A stretch of DNA of 64,000 nt, from the NCBI GenBank assembly GCA_017462125.1, contig JAFTRQ010000132.1, positions 1 through 64,000 on the forward strand. The letters run 5' to 3'. Each line of letters opens with the position of its first letter. Position 1 is the first letter of the stretch. The DNA comes from Clostridia bacterium. Lineage in GTDB: Bacteria > Bacillota_A > Clostridia > Oscillospirales > CAG-272. Below, one piece after another: positions 7,573 through 18,400 of this stretch. The notes under the pieces were generated by a model. It was not told the origin of the DNA, made no database searches, and was given only the letters and a program-made list of their open reading frames with translations. The position numbers and the translations under genes were made by a program.

Positions 7573-9060
7573 TCATTCAATTTCTTCAAACTCCGCGTCT
7601 GTATAGCCTGCGGCGACGTCCAGCTCGAACCAGAAGGTTGAGCCGATGCCGGGAGTGCTGTCTACGCCGTAGGACGCGCCGTGGGACTCCAGAATTCCCT
7701 TGACGATGGAAAGGCCCAAGCCCGTGCCAACCACGGCGCGCTTGTGCACCTTATCCACCTTATAATATCTGTCCCAGATATAGGGCAGGTCCTCGGGGGC
7801 GATGCCCACACCCGTATCGGCAACCGAAATACGCACCTTGCCCTCGAATACGCTTTGGGTGATGGTGACCGCTCCGTCGTCGCCCGTATAGTTGATGGCA
7901 TTGTTCACAAGGTTGTAGATCACCTGCAGCACCATCGTCCTGTCGGCATTGACCGACACGCTTTCGGTAGCGTCAAACACAATGCTGAAATTCTTCTTTT
8001 CGGTAAACTTTTCATATCGCAGCATCACAGCTCGCACCGTCTCGGTCAGGTCAAAGACCTCGGGCTCGGGCTTGCGTGTGCCTGCCCTGATCTTTGAAAG
8101 GTCAAGCATATCGTTGACAAGCTCGGTCAAGCGCTCGGTCTCGTCGATGATGACCTGCACGTTTTCGGGGGTATTCTCTCCCGGAATATCGCGCATGACC
8201 TCGCTGTATCCCTTGATCATCGTCAGCGGCGTGCGCAGGTCGTGGGAAATATTCGCAACCAGCTCCTTTTGAAGGTTGTCATTCTTGGCAAGCTCCTCTG
8301 CCGCATAGTTCAAGGCATCGGCAAGCTCGTCTGCCTCGCGATAGCCACCGCCCACAAACTTGGCGTTATAATCACCCTTCGCAAGCATTCTTGCCGAGCG
8401 GCTCATTCGCTCCATCGGCAGGCAGACCACGCGGGAGATCGCCAGCGCCACGATCAGGGCTCCCATAATCAGAATACACATGATCCACCCAAACTGACGC
8501 TCAAGGGTAGAGACCGTTGAGCCCAAGGGCAAAAGCTCGCTGTCCTGCATCAGCACGTACTGATAGCCGTCCGAGCCTGTCTTAACCGAAACGTAGATGC
8601 TGCTGACTGCAGTAGCGGAATCGGAGGGATTGACCAACCTTTGCGTGTAGGTTCCCCCGTTTTCGTCGGCGCTTTTATACAGCTTATAAAGACCCTCGCC
8701 CTTCAGATAGCACAGTACACAGCCCACGTTCACGTCCGAGCTGGCAACCTCCTTGGCCACACCGTCCTCTACCCTGAACAGGCGGATGCAGGTGTCGGTA
8801 TCCACCGAGGAGGAATAGACCTGCGCGCGAAGCGCCTCGGGATCCTCGATACAGCCAAAGATCTGCTGATCGGTCTCGTAAAACTCGCTGAGCTTGGAGC
8901 TTTCGTAAAAGTGGTTGAGAAGCACCACCTGAAAGACCCAGATCACGATCAGGATCAACACCACGAACAAGGTCAGCGTGCCAAACAACCGCCACGAGAT
9001 TCCTGTTACGTGGCGGCCGTTTTTGCTTATTCTCGAATCATTTTTTCTGTCTGTATTCAT
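7573..9060 (-). CDS. membrane sensor histidine kinase (HAMP-HisKA-HATPase)
   Basis: This is the 495-residue kinase of a two-component system. It has a transmembrane helix at about 26-48, an extracellular sensor of about 140 residues, and a second helix at about 190-213. A HAMP linker (LPMERMSRSARMLAKGDY), the phosphoacceptor motif with His273 in ANISHDLRTPLT, and a GHKL ATPase with N box NLVNNAINYTG, G1 VADTGVGIAPED and G2 GTGLGLSIVKG follow. It starts 23 bp after its response regulator, so the two are co-transcribed. The upstream htrA-like gene suggests an envelope-stress role, as in systems of the CssRS or WalRK kind; the signal itself is not evident. Confidence 0.9.
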   Translation of the reverse strand: MNTDRKNDSRISKNGRHVTGISWRLFGTLTLFVVLILIVIWVFQVVLLNHFYESSKLSEFYETDQQIFGCIEDPEALRAQVYSSSVDTDTCIRLFRVEDGVAKEVASSDVNVGCVLCYLKGEGLYKLYKSADENGGTYTQRLVNPSDSATAVSSIYVSVKTGSDGYQYVLMQDSELLPLGSTVSTLERQFGWIMCILIMGALIVALAISRVVCLPMERMSRSARMLAKGDYNAKFVGGGYREADELADALNYAAEELAKNDNLQKELVANISHDLRTPLTMIKGYSEVMRDIPGENTPENVQVIIDETERLTELVNDMLDLSKIRAGTRKPEPEVFDLTETVRAVMLRYEKFTEKKNFSIVFDATESVSVNADRTMVLQVIYNLVNNAINYTGDDGAVTITQSVFEGKVRISVADTGVGIAPEDLPYIWDRYYKVDKVHKRAVVGTGLGLSIVKGILESHGASYGVDSTPGIGSTFWFELDVAAGYTDAEFEEIE

Positions 9061-9083
9061 ACAAATTGATCCTCAAAGCGTCA

Positions 9084-9788
9084 TCAGTTGTCTCCTTCAA
9101 AGCGGTAGCCCACTCCGCGGAGCGTAACAATATATCTGCTGTAGTCACCAAGGCTCTTGCGCAACAGCTTGATATGGGTATCCAGCGTTCTTGCGTCGCC
9201 ATAGAAATCGTAGCCCCACACCTCGCTGATCAGCTTCTCTCTCGACAGCGCGATATTGCGATTATCAAGCATATAAAAGAAGAGATCATATTCCTTGGGA
9301 GACATATCGACTCTTTCCCCGTTGATATAAACGAGTCTTGCCGTCAGATCGGCGCGCAGACCGCCCCCGTCAAGCTCTACGATCACGTTGGGGCGCTTCG
9401 TTACCTCTTCGCCTCCGCCCTGCTGCTTCTGCACGCGCTTCATGATCGCCTCGATGCGGAGCATCAGCTCCTTTGGGGAGAAGGGCTTAACCACGTAATC
9501 GTCGATGCCCAGCTCAAAGCCGTTGATCTTGTCGTATTCCTCGCCACGTGCCGAGAGCATAATGATCGGTGTGGTTGCCACCTTTCTGATCTCGCGGCAG
9601 GCGGAAAAGCCGTCAAGCTCGGGCATCATAATATCCATTATGATCATATCGTAGGTCTCCTTGCGGCAGAGCCTGACCGCCTCCATGCCGTCGCCTGCCT
9701 CGGTAACCGTATGTCCTTCAAATTCCGCGTATTTTTTGATGATCGAACGGATTCTCGCTTCATCGTCTACAACTAAAATATTATACAT
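9084..9788 (-). CDS. OmpR/PhoB-family response regulator
   Basis: The 234-residue protein starts at the ATG at 9788, where GGAG lies 6 nt upstream and the receiver begins directly with MYNILVVDDE. The receiver domain (1-118) has the acidic pair DDE, the phosphoacceptor Asp in YDMIIMDIMMPELDG, and the Lys of VVKPFSPKEL. A winged-helix DNA-binding domain follows (about 140-230: MSPKEYDLFFYML, REKLISEVWGYDFYGDARTLDTHIKLLRKSLG, YIVTLRGVGYRF), diagnostic of the OmpR/PhoB class. It pairs with the kinase 23 bp downstream and lies 79 bp after the HtrA-like protease. Targets are not known. Confidence 0.92.
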   Translation of the reverse strand: MYNILVVDDEARIRSIIKKYAEFEGHTVTEAGDGMEAVRLCRKETYDMIIMDIMMPELDGFSACREIRKVATTPIIMLSARGEEYDKINGFELGIDDYVVKPFSPKELMLRIEAIMKRVQKQQGGGEEVTKRPNVIVELDGGGLRADLTARLVYINGERVDMSPKEYDLFFYMLDNRNIALSREKLISEVWGYDFYGDARTLDTHIKLLRKSLGDYSRYIVTLRGVGYRFEGDN

Positions 9789-9867
9789 AAAAATCTCCGT
9801 TCCGCCGCTCTGTAGCGGCACAAATTATTGAAGTCCTTTCTTAATCAAATTTATGCCCGTTTTCTTT

Positions 9868-11103
9868 TTAATCGAAGCTTACCTTCTCGGGCACCTTTTC
9901 GCGCAACGTCAGCTCGACCTCAATGATCTCCTTATCGCGCATCACGCTGATTCTGATCACGTCGCCTACACTGCAGGCCTTGGCGATCAGCTCCACGTCG
10001 GCAGAGGAATTGATCTCCTGACCGTTGATCGACACAACGGTGTCGCCGTATTCAAGCTCGTCGCTATACTGTGAATCAAGGATCACCACGCCGATGCTGG
10101 TAATACCGTATTTTCTGTACGCCGCGGGAAGATTCTGCTCGGTTACGTCAAGCAGGATCAGACCGTGATCCACAACGCCGCGGACATAGCCGTAATTGAT
10201 CAGATCCTCAATGACCTTGTGCGCAAAGTCAATGGGAATGGCAAATCCCAAGCCCTCCACGTCGTCACCTGCAGCCTTGGCGTTCACAACGCCGATCAGC
10301 TGTCCTGCCATGTTGAAGAGTCCGCCGCCCGAGTTGCCGGGGTTGATGGCGGCATTGGTCTGCAGGAGCACCATTTCCTCACCGTCAATGGTGATGCTTC
10401 GCTCGGTGGCGCTGATAATACCCGTGGTCAGCGTACCGCCCAAGGAACCAAGGGGATTGCCGATCGCAACAACGTCCTCGCCCACAACAAGGTCCGCGCT
10501 GCAACCAAGGGGGGCTACTGCAAGCTCTTTATCGGTCACGCAGATCTTGATAACCGCAAGGTCTGCCGCCTCATCGGTACCCACGAGGGTAGCTTCGTAT
10601 TCGCTGCCGTCTGTCAGACGAACGATCACGTTGTTTGCGCCCGCGATTACATGGTTATTGGTAACGATCAAGCCGCTTCCGTCTATGATCACACCGCTAC
10701 CCGCGCCCGTGGAAATATATTGTCCCATCCAGATGCTGGTCTGCACGGTCTCGGTGGTGATCTCCACCACGCTGTCGGCAACAGCGTAGTAGACCTCACT
10801 GACCGTATTATATGCCTGTCCTGCGCTTGTCACCGCGCCTTCGCTATTGATCGATTCCGCCTTCGGGATCGTCATCTGCTCACGGGTCGACTGCTCGCTT
10901 TCGTCCTCTTGGATTTCCGAGGATACCTCTCTGCTCTCGTCGGTTCCGACAAAGCTGATCTCCCCGTCGTTGTAATTCAATACACCGTCCAAAGCAATGC
11001 CTGCGATACCGCAGGAGCTGAGCGCCGTTACCGTCGCCAGCAGAAGCGCGATCGCTGCAATACCTTTCTTCAGATATTTATATTTTCCGTCAATATTTCT
11101 CAT
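9868..11103 (-). CDS. HtrA/DegP-like trypsin-type serine protease with PDZ domain
   Basis: The 411-residue surface protease is of family S1C. The N-terminus (about 13-31) is hydrophobic and ends in ALSSC, a lipobox with Cys31, so the protein may be a lipoprotein rather than a plain transmembrane form. A Ser/Glu-rich linker (about 55-90) precedes the protease domain. The triad is His151 (VTNNHVIAG), Asp181 (AADLAVIKI) and Ser258 (NPGNSGGGLFN). A single C-terminal PDZ domain (about 310-400, GDTVVSINGQEI) binds unfolded substrates in this family. It is the first gene of a unit with a two-component system, consistent with quality control of exported proteins. Confidence 0.9.
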   Translation of the reverse strand: MRNIDGKYKYLKKGIAAIALLLATVTALSSCGIAGIALDGVLNYNDGEISFVGTDESREVSSEIQEDESEQSTREQMTIPKAESINSEGAVTSAGQAYNTVSEVYYAVADSVVEITTETVQTSIWMGQYISTGAGSGVIIDGSGLIVTNNHVIAGANNVIVRLTDGSEYEATLVGTDEAADLAVIKICVTDKELAVAPLGCSADLVVGEDVVAIGNPLGSLGGTLTTGIISATERSITIDGEEMVLLQTNAAINPGNSGGGLFNMAGQLIGVVNAKAAGDDVEGLGFAIPIDFAHKVIEDLINYGYVRGVVDHGLILLDVTEQNLPAAYRKYGITSIGVVILDSQYSDELEYGDTVVSINGQEINSSADVELIAKACSVGDVIRISVMRDKEIIEVELTLREKVPEKVSFD

Positions 11104-11251
11104 ATGGAAACACCTCCGCTTTTTGTATTTTTCGCTCGAGCAGCTCCGAAAATCTCACCTTCCGTCGCTGTTCACTACACTCATTATAGATGAAATATGT
11201 GACCGTTTGATGAAGAAGCCATAAAAAGTCGTTGAATAAATGAAATAATTC

Positions 11252-11280
11252 TTGTTTTCTGTAAGAACGTATGGTATAAT
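11252..11280 (+). promoter_or_regulatory. promoter of the queG-like/addBA unit
   Basis: TTGTTT (11252-11257), a 17-nt spacer and TATAAT (11275-11280) preceded by ATGG (extended -10). It lies 32 bp before the start at 11313, in the divergent gap with htrA. Confidence 0.65.
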
Positions 11281-11312
11281 TATGGTGTAATAATTTTTAA
11301 GTGGAGAGCAAC

Positions 11313-12137
11313 ATGACCGAGAGCATCCTTCGTTTTTTATCCCTGCACGGCGCAAGGCTGTGCGCCCCGATCCCCTTGCGGGATTGTACCATCGTTCGCC
11401 CGTATAAGCTCAGCCGAGCAGGCTTTGAAAATCTTGACGGGCTGTACGCGGTGATTCTGGCGATCCCCTATCTGACACGTCATAAGAGCAAGAATCTTTC
11501 CGCTTACGCCATCCCCCGTGACTATCACGGATTTTACAAGGAATTCTTTGGCTCTGTGCTTCCGCTTCTGGAGGCGCAATATCCCGGATATCGCTTCTGC
11601 GGCTTTGCCGACGATTCACCTATTGACGAGAGAGAGGCGGCGGCAAAGGCAGGCTTGGGTGTATTTGGTGACAATGGGATGCTGATCACAAAGCAATATT
11701 CCTCCTACGTTTTTCTCGGCGAGATCATAACCGATCTGCCTATGCCCGAGGCAAAGGCGGGTCCTGTGGGGCACTGTGAAGGCTGTGGACGCTGTAAGGT
11801 AGCTTGCCCTATGGGAGAGCTTGGACAATGTCTGTCGGCGCTGACCCAGAAGAAGGGCGAGCTGACCGAGAGCGAAGCGGAGGCTATAAAGAAATACGGC
11901 ACCGTTTGGGGATGTGACATCTGTCAAGAGGTCTGCCCTCACACTCTGCGGGCGGCAGAGGCGGGCACGCTTTACTCCGACGTAGATTATTTTTTGGAGG
12001 CAAACCTTCCCTGCCTCTCCGCAGAGCTTCTCGACGAAATGAGCGACGAGGAGTTCGCGCGCAGAGCCTATAGCTGGAGAGGACGGAATACCATCGGACG
12101 GAATCTGCGCATATTTGAAGAACCCAAGAAGAATTGA
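11313..12137 (+). CDS. QueG-like (epoxyqueuosine reductase family) double 4Fe-4S protein, short form
   Basis: The ATG at 11313 is preceded by GGAG at 6 nt; an in-frame GTG at 11301 overlaps that site and is rejected. The 274-residue protein has the QueG-type core DDSPIDEREAAAKAGLG and FGDNGMLIT, then two ferredoxin-like clusters: CEGCGRCKVACP with a later Cys, and CDICQEVCPH. QueG reduces epoxyqueuosine to queuosine in tRNA with a cobalamin cofactor. Full-length QueG is about 310-390 residues and often has C-terminal HEAT repeats, absent here, so it may be a minimal QueG or a related reductase. It is followed 52 bp later by addB on the same strand. Confidence 0.75.
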   Translation: MTESILRFLSLHGARLCAPIPLRDCTIVRPYKLSRAGFENLDGLYAVILAIPYLTRHKSKNLSAYAIPRDYHGFYKEFFGSVLPLLEAQYPGYRFCGFADDSPIDEREAAAKAGLGVFGDNGMLITKQYSSYVFLGEIITDLPMPEAKAGPVGHCEGCGRCKVACPMGELGQCLSALTQKKGELTESEAEAIKKYGTVWGCDICQEVCPHTLRAAEAGTLYSDVDYFLEANLPCLSAELLDEMSDEEFARRAYSWRGRNTIGRNLRIFEEPKKN

Positions 12138-12189
12138 GTCTTGCATAAGCTCAACAAACCAACTATACATCAAAGAACAAAGGAATCTT

Positions 12190-15100
12190 ATGTTAACATT
12201 TTTGTACGGACGCTCGGGAAGCGGAAAAACCGCTCGCATCATTGAGGATATCAAGGAATCGGTATCCCTTGGTAAGCAGACCTATCTGCTGGTCCCCGAG
12301 CAACAGGCGTTTATCAGCGAATCTATGCTGGCAGATCTGCCCCCCGCCTCGGCGCTCTCCTTCGAGGTGGTCTCTTTTTCGCGCCTTTGCGAGATCGTCT
12401 TCGCTCAATACGGTGGACTGACAGATGCGCCCGCAGGTAGCGGCGCAAGAGCGCTGATGATGTGGCAATGCTTACGCGAGGTCTCCTCTCTCCTGCAGGA
12501 ATACAAGGGAGTCAAGGCGGATGCCGCCTTTGGCTCGATGATGCTCTCTGCTATTGATGAGCTCCGAGTCAGCGGAATTTCCGCTGAGGATTGCGAGCGC
12601 GCCTCCGCCGAATGCGATGATCCGATTCTGTCGCGCAAGCTGTACGACGTCTCTTTGATCTACGCTAACTATGAGCGTATTCTGTCAAGCCGCTTGGGCG
12701 AGGCTGCCGTAGCAGCGGAAAACAAGCTTCAGCTGCTGATCGCGCTTCTTGAAAAGCACCACCCCTTCGAGGGCTGTCGGATATTTGTGGATTCCTTCAC
12801 CAGCTTTACGGGTGAGGAGCACAGGATTCTTGAGCTGCTGGCATTGCAGGCAGAGGAGCTTTGCATTACCTTTTGTGCCGCAAGCGGTGCCCATACGGCA
12901 CCCCACACCGAAAGCATTTCCAACACCGTACGCCGCTTCCGCGCCTTTGCCGCAAGGGAGGGGCTTGAAACGCGCGAGATACGCCTTGCCGCTAACAAGC
13001 GCACGGAAAACGAGGCACTTCTCTCTCTTGAGCGTGGGCTTTGGGATTTTTCGGTGACCGAAGCGACACGCCCGAAGGTATCGGACAGCGCGCTGTCGGC
13101 AATTGATACGGCAGTTTGTAAAAACGAATTCGAGGAAGCGCACTATGCCGCGCTTCAGATCCTTAAGGCACACGGAGAGGGTGTGAAATTCTCGGAAATG
13201 GCGCTGATCATGCGTGACACCGAGAGCCGCAAGGGCATCATCGACGCGGTCTTTGAAAAATTCGGGATACCATATTTCTATTCCGAAAAAACAGACCTAT
13301 CGGCAACGCCCGTCGCGCGTCTCATCTTCTCTGCTCTGCGCTGTATTACTTATAACTTCCGCACCTCCGACGTGCTGACCCTGCTGAAAACGGGTCTTTG
13401 CGGCATCGACCCTGTGGAGGCCGATCTGTTTGAGGATTACTGTCATACCTGGGAGATCAGCGGCAACACCTTTTCAGCCGAGCTGTGGAGCATGCATCCC
13501 GACGGCTACACCACCGATCCCTTGACCGACCGCACAAGGCAGATCCTCGGCGCGGCAAACCGCGTCCGCGCACAGCTGATCCCTCCTCTGCTCTCCCTGC
13601 GCCGCAAGCTCTCGCTTGCCGAGGGCAACACCAAAGAGGGCTGCCGTGCAATTTACGAATATCTTAGTGAAATTTCCTTGGCCGAAAGACTTTCCGACCT
13701 TGCCGAGCTTGAGCTTACCTCGGGAAATCTGCGCGAGGCGGGCGAGATATTGCGTATTTACGATTATCTGATCTCCGCATTGACCGATATCAGCACGACG
13801 CTCTGCGACGTCAACACCACCTGCGAGGAGCTTTCCTACGCTATTGAGATCATGCTTCGTAATACCGACATCGGTTCTGTTCCCGCGGTGGGCGACTACG
13901 TTACCGTGGGCAACGCGGCAACGCTCCGCGTAGAGAACGTAAGGGTGGCGATCCTGCTTGGACTCTGCGAGGGTGAATTCCCCGCGGCATACTCCGATAC
14001 GGGCATTTTCACGGAGAATGACAAGGCGCTGATGGAGGACTACAGGCTCACGCTTTCCTCCCGCGAAAGCCGCGTCACCTCCGACGAGCTCTTTTACGTT
14101 TACCGCGCGATGACCAAGCCCTCGGAGCGCCTGATCCTTTGCACCTGCACCTCTCGCGTGGGCGGAGGCGCGCTTTCCCGCTCTTCTGCTTGGAACCGTG
14201 TTCTCTTTCTTTTCCCGAATCTCAAGGAAAAGGCATTTGATCTGGCGCTGGTCAAGCGTCTCGCTGCAGAGATGCAAAACAGCGACCGTGCGAACGATGA
14301 GGGCGACTACGTCTGCTCTGCTGAGGCGGAGGAGTTGACCGAGATAGACCCTATGCAGGTCCGTATGTTGTTTGGCGACAGGCTCTATCTCTCAAAATCC
14401 ACCATTTCCACCTTTGCGGAATGTCCTTATAAATATTGGTGTCGCTACGTGCTTGAGCTTCGCGAGCAAAAGGTCTCGTCGATCTCATACAACAACGCGG
14501 GCACGATGATCCACTATATTCTGGAGAAATACATCTCCGAAACCAAAACAGAGGACGGCAGGCTCAATCAGCTGAGCGACGCCGAAACGGTTGATCTTGT
14601 CAACCGCCTGACCGACCGCTACGTGCGCGAGATCGGGTGCCCTCTGCCCCCCTCTACAATGTACTCCTTTTCAAGGCTTCGCGATCTTGCGCTGATCATG
14701 GTCAAGAGCGTGACCGACGAATTTATGGGCTCACAATTCCGCATCCTTGCGCAGGAGCAAGCGATCTCTGACAGGCGCGTCGGTGCTCTTCGTCCCATTG
14801 AAATCAAGGTCAACGAGGAGCAGAGCTCCCCTGTTGTGGTCCTTGGCGGCGTGATCGACCGTATCGACTGCTACGACGGCGAGGACGGCAAATATCTGCG
14901 TATCGTTGACTACAAAACGGGCAGCCACGCTTATGACGTCAGCAAGGTAGCCGACGGTCAGGATCTTCAGCTCCCCGCTTACCTGTTCACCGCCGCGCTT
15001 GAAGAAAACAGAGCGCTCTACAACACGGACAGGCGGCTTGTACCCGCCTCGGCACTCTTCCTTTCGGCAAACGAGGAGGGCGGCGAGATCAAGCCCGAGC

Positions 15101-15381
15101 GCAGCGGCTTTATTCTCCGAGATATGGAAATTTTACAGGCGGCAAGCGCCGAGATGGACAAGAGTATGCTTGCGGGCATCTACCTGAACAAGGACGGAGA
15201 GATCAAGGGCAAGGCGGCGGTCAGCGAAGAAGAGATATCACAGATTCGCGAAACTCTGAAGAGCTCGGTGGCAAGCACCGCAAGGAGCATTTACGCAGGA
15301 CACGCACCGAGAACACCGTCCGAAACGGCGTGCAAATTCTGCTTTCTCAAGGGCAACTGCCCCGTAGCATGCAAAAAATAA
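12190..15381 (+). CDS. addB: ATP-dependent helicase/nuclease subunit B, AddB
   Basis: AddB pairs with AddA in the Gram-positive counterpart of RecBCD, which resects double-strand breaks and recognises Chi. The start is the ATG at 12190, with AAAGGAA upstream; a longer frame from 12115 would lie inside the previous gene. The 1063-residue protein has an N-terminal Walker A (GRSGSGKT, 7-14), an inactive helicase-like body and a C-terminal RecB-type nuclease with VDYKTG. The iron-sulfur staple of AddB is present: one Cys in STFAECPYKYW and C1048-x2-C1051-x5-C1057 at the very end. addA follows after 25 bp, so the two subunits are made together. Confidence 0.93.
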   Translation: MLTFLYGRSGSGKTARIIEDIKESVSLGKQTYLLVPEQQAFISESMLADLPPASALSFEVVSFSRLCEIVFAQYGGLTDAPAGSGARALMMWQCLREVSSLLQEYKGVKADAAFGSMMLSAIDELRVSGISAEDCERASAECDDPILSRKLYDVSLIYANYERILSSRLGEAAVAAENKLQLLIALLEKHHPFEGCRIFVDSFTSFTGEEHRILELLALQAEELCITFCAASGAHTAPHTESISNTVRRFRAFAAREGLETREIRLAANKRTENEALLSLERGLWDFSVTEATRPKVSDSALSAIDTAVCKNEFEEAHYAALQILKAHGEGVKFSEMALIMRDTESRKGIIDAVFEKFGIPYFYSEKTDLSATPVARLIFSALRCITYNFRTSDVLTLLKTGLCGIDPVEADLFEDYCHTWEISGNTFSAELWSMHPDGYTTDPLTDRTRQILGAANRVRAQLIPPLLSLRRKLSLAEGNTKEGCRAIYEYLSEISLAERLSDLAELELTSGNLREAGEILRIYDYLISALTDISTTLCDVNTTCEELSYAIEIMLRNTDIGSVPAVGDYVTVGNAATLRVENVRVAILLGLCEGEFPAAYSDTGIFTENDKALMEDYRLTLSSRESRVTSDELFYVYRAMTKPSERLILCTCTSRVGGGALSRSSAWNRVLFLFPNLKEKAFDLALVKRLAAEMQNSDRANDEGDYVCSAEAEELTEIDPMQVRMLFGDRLYLSKSTISTFAECPYKYWCRYVLELREQKVSSISYNNAGTMIHYILEKYISETKTEDGRLNQLSDAETVDLVNRLTDRYVREIGCPLPPSTMYSFSRLRDLALIMVKSVTDEFMGSQFRILAQEQAISDRRVGALRPIEIKVNEEQSSPVVVLGGVIDRIDCYDGEDGKYLRIVDYKTGSHAYDVSKVADGQDLQLPAYLFTAALEENRALYNTDRRLVPASALFLSANEEGGEIKPERSGFILRDMEILQAASAEMDKSMLAGIYLNKDGEIKGKAAVSEEEISQIRETLKSSVASTARSIYAGHAPRTPSETACKFCFLKGNCPVACKK

Positions 15382-15406
15382 GCGATTGTAAACGGAGATA
15401 AAATAT

Positions 15407-18400
15407 ATGGCATTCACACCCGCACAACAGGACGCAATGACCGCAAGGGACAGGACCCTGCTGATCAGCGCGGCGGCGGGGTCGGGTAAGACCTACACCC
15501 TGACCCACAGAATCATCGATTCGATCATCGCCGACGAGAGCAAGAGCCTTGACCGCATGCTGATCGTTACCTTTACACGGGCGGCAGCAGGCGAGCTGAA
15601 GGCAAAGATCTCAAAAGCACTCTCCGAGGCTATCGCCGCAGACCCCGGCAATATGCGTCTGCAGGCACAGCTGATGAAGCTTGGAAACGCCCACATCAGC
15701 ACCATCGATTCCTTTTTTTCGGGACCTATTCGGGCAAACTTTGAAAAGCTCGGGCTTCCCGCCTCAATGCGTATGGCAGACGAGGCAGAGCTGGCTCCCG
15801 TCAGAGACAACGTGCTCAAGGGCACTCTGGATCTCTTTTTCGACAATCATTCGGGTATTGAGGACGGTGTGCTCACCGACGTTGGACACCGCTCTGCCTA
15901 TACCGATCTTTTGAGTCTCATATCGGGCGCGAGAGACAGCTCCTCTCTGCTCCCCTCTCTGACCAAGATCTATCGCAAGCTGACCACCTCTCCACGAGGC
16001 ATCAAACGGCTTTACGACCATGCCGCGCGCATGGAAGAGGCGGCCGGTGCCGACTTTTTCGAAGGAGCCGAGGGCAAGGTCATCCTCGGCGCTGTCAGCG
16101 ATACGGTCAATTACGCGCGCCTTCGACTTGAAAAATGCATCGGAGAGATGCAGGCCGAGATCGCACTGCTGTCTGATGACAGCTCGCCAGAAGCCATCGG
16201 CGCAGGTGCGGGATTGCAGAAAAAATACATACCCGATTTTGAGGACGACGTCAACCGTTTGATCTCGCTGTCCGAGGCTCTGAAGCGGGGCTACGGCGCG
16301 GCGCGTGAGGCCTTTGACGCGCTGAAATTTAAAACCATATCCCGCCTTACGGCGGACGAAAAGAGCGAGCTTGCCGAGCACTTCAAGACCCTTCGCGGCA
16401 AGATACTTGACCCCGTCAAAAAGCTTGGAGGCGTTTACTTCAAGCACAGCACCGAGGAGATCGGTCGGCAGTATCTGGTCAGCGCCGAGCTTTGCCGCGT
16501 TCTCGGACAACTGCTTGAGGAGTTTGACCACCGCTATTCCGAGGAAAAGCTGCGCAGGGGCGTTTGTGAATTTTCGGATATGCCGAAATTCATGCTCCGT
16601 CTGCTACAGAACGAGGACGGCACTCCTACCGCCTTTGCCGATTCGATGGCAAAGGACTTTGACGAGGTCTACATTGACGAATATCAGGATGTCAACGAAA
16701 TACAGGACCGCATTTTCGAGCTGATCGGCAGAGACCGACGGTTTATGGTGGGTGACATCAAACAAAGCATCTACGGCTTCCGCGAGGCGGAACCCTCGAT
16801 CTTTGCCGCCTACCGCCGCCGCTTCCCTCTCTACGACAGAGAGCATCCCGAAATCAGATCCGAGGATGGCGGAAACTCGATCTTTATGTCTAACAACTTC
16901 CGATGTGATGAAAACGTGGTCAAGTTCTCCAATCAGGTCTGCTCCACCGTATTCTCCGCATTTGCCGACAGCATCGGATACACGTCCAAGGACGATCTGA
17001 TCTTCTCCAAGGACAACAAAATACCCGACTACAAGAGCCCGCACGTGGTTCTGAATCTGATACAGCCCAAGGAGGACGATAGCGTTGACGAGGAGGAAAC
17101 GCTTACGCTCACCGAGGACAAAAACGAGGATCGTTATTATGACGAGGCCGTCGTAACAGCAAACGAGATCGCGCGGCTGATCCGCGACGGCAACGAGCAT
17201 ACAGCCGCAGGCAAGCGCATCACAGCGGGAGATATTGCCGTGCTGGTGCGCGGACATGCCTTGGCAAAGCCGCTGACCGACGCGCTCTCGCGGCTCGGGA
17301 TCAAATATGTCACCTCCACCAAGACCGAGCTGTTTGAGGGATATGAAATGAAGCTTTTGGTGGACCTTCTGACGGTGATCGACAATCCCCGCTCGGACGT
17401 TCCCCTGTGCAGGCTTCTGTGCGCAGAGGGACCCGCCATCACGCCGTGGATGAATCTTGACCGTGTGATCAGGATCAGAAAGCGAGCCGAGGGATCACGG
17501 TCTCTGTTTGATGCCTTGATCCTGTTCGGAGAGACCGACGAGGACGCCGATCTTGCGAAGGTGTGTCGCGATTTCGTAGCTTGGATCGAAAAAATGAGGC
17601 ATCTGAGCTCCAAGCTCTCTGCCGACAAGCTGCTTCGCGCCCTCTCTCAAGGTGAGCGCTACGCCGCCCTTTGCGAGAGCGAGGCATATACCTATCTTTA
17701 CAACTGCGCCTGCAGATACGTCCGCCAATCCTGGAACGGACTTTACAGCTTCCTCACCTATTTCAAAAACCTTTTGGAAAAAGGCGAAGCGGGCTCCGAG
17801 CCTATCAAGGCGCAGGGGGACGAGGTCAGGATTATGACCATTCACCAATCCAAGGGACTTGAGTTCAACGTTTGCTTTCTGTTTGGTCTGGGTAAGGGCT
17901 TCAACGTGCTCGACACCCGTGATGCATTGATCTTCAGCCGCGATTTCGGACTTTCCCTGAAGCTCCCCCCTTATTTTGAGGGCAAGGAATCACCCTTTGA
18001 AAGGGTTCGCCGCCGAAAGGAAGACACCGCGATGATGCGTGCGGCGGCTTTGAAGATCAAAAACGACCTCATCGAGGAGGAGGCGCGTATCTTTTACGTG
18101 GCGCTCACCCGTGCCTGCGAGCGTCTCTATCTCAGCGGAACCTTGAAAAAGCCCTACGCTCAGGTGGAACGGGAATATCTCGACTGCCCCGACGTCAGCT
18201 ATTCGGTGAAAAACGGCTCGAACTACCTCCATTGGACGCTTCTGCCCTTGGCGGGATCGGGTCGGGAAACCGACGTCTATAAAATAAACCTTTTCGAGCG
18301 CGGTGAGAGCAGGCTTGCCTCCCCCGTGATGAGGACCGAGGTTGAGGCCGCCGAGCAGGAGTTCAGCGAGGACGACAGGCTTCTTGCCGAGGAATTGAAC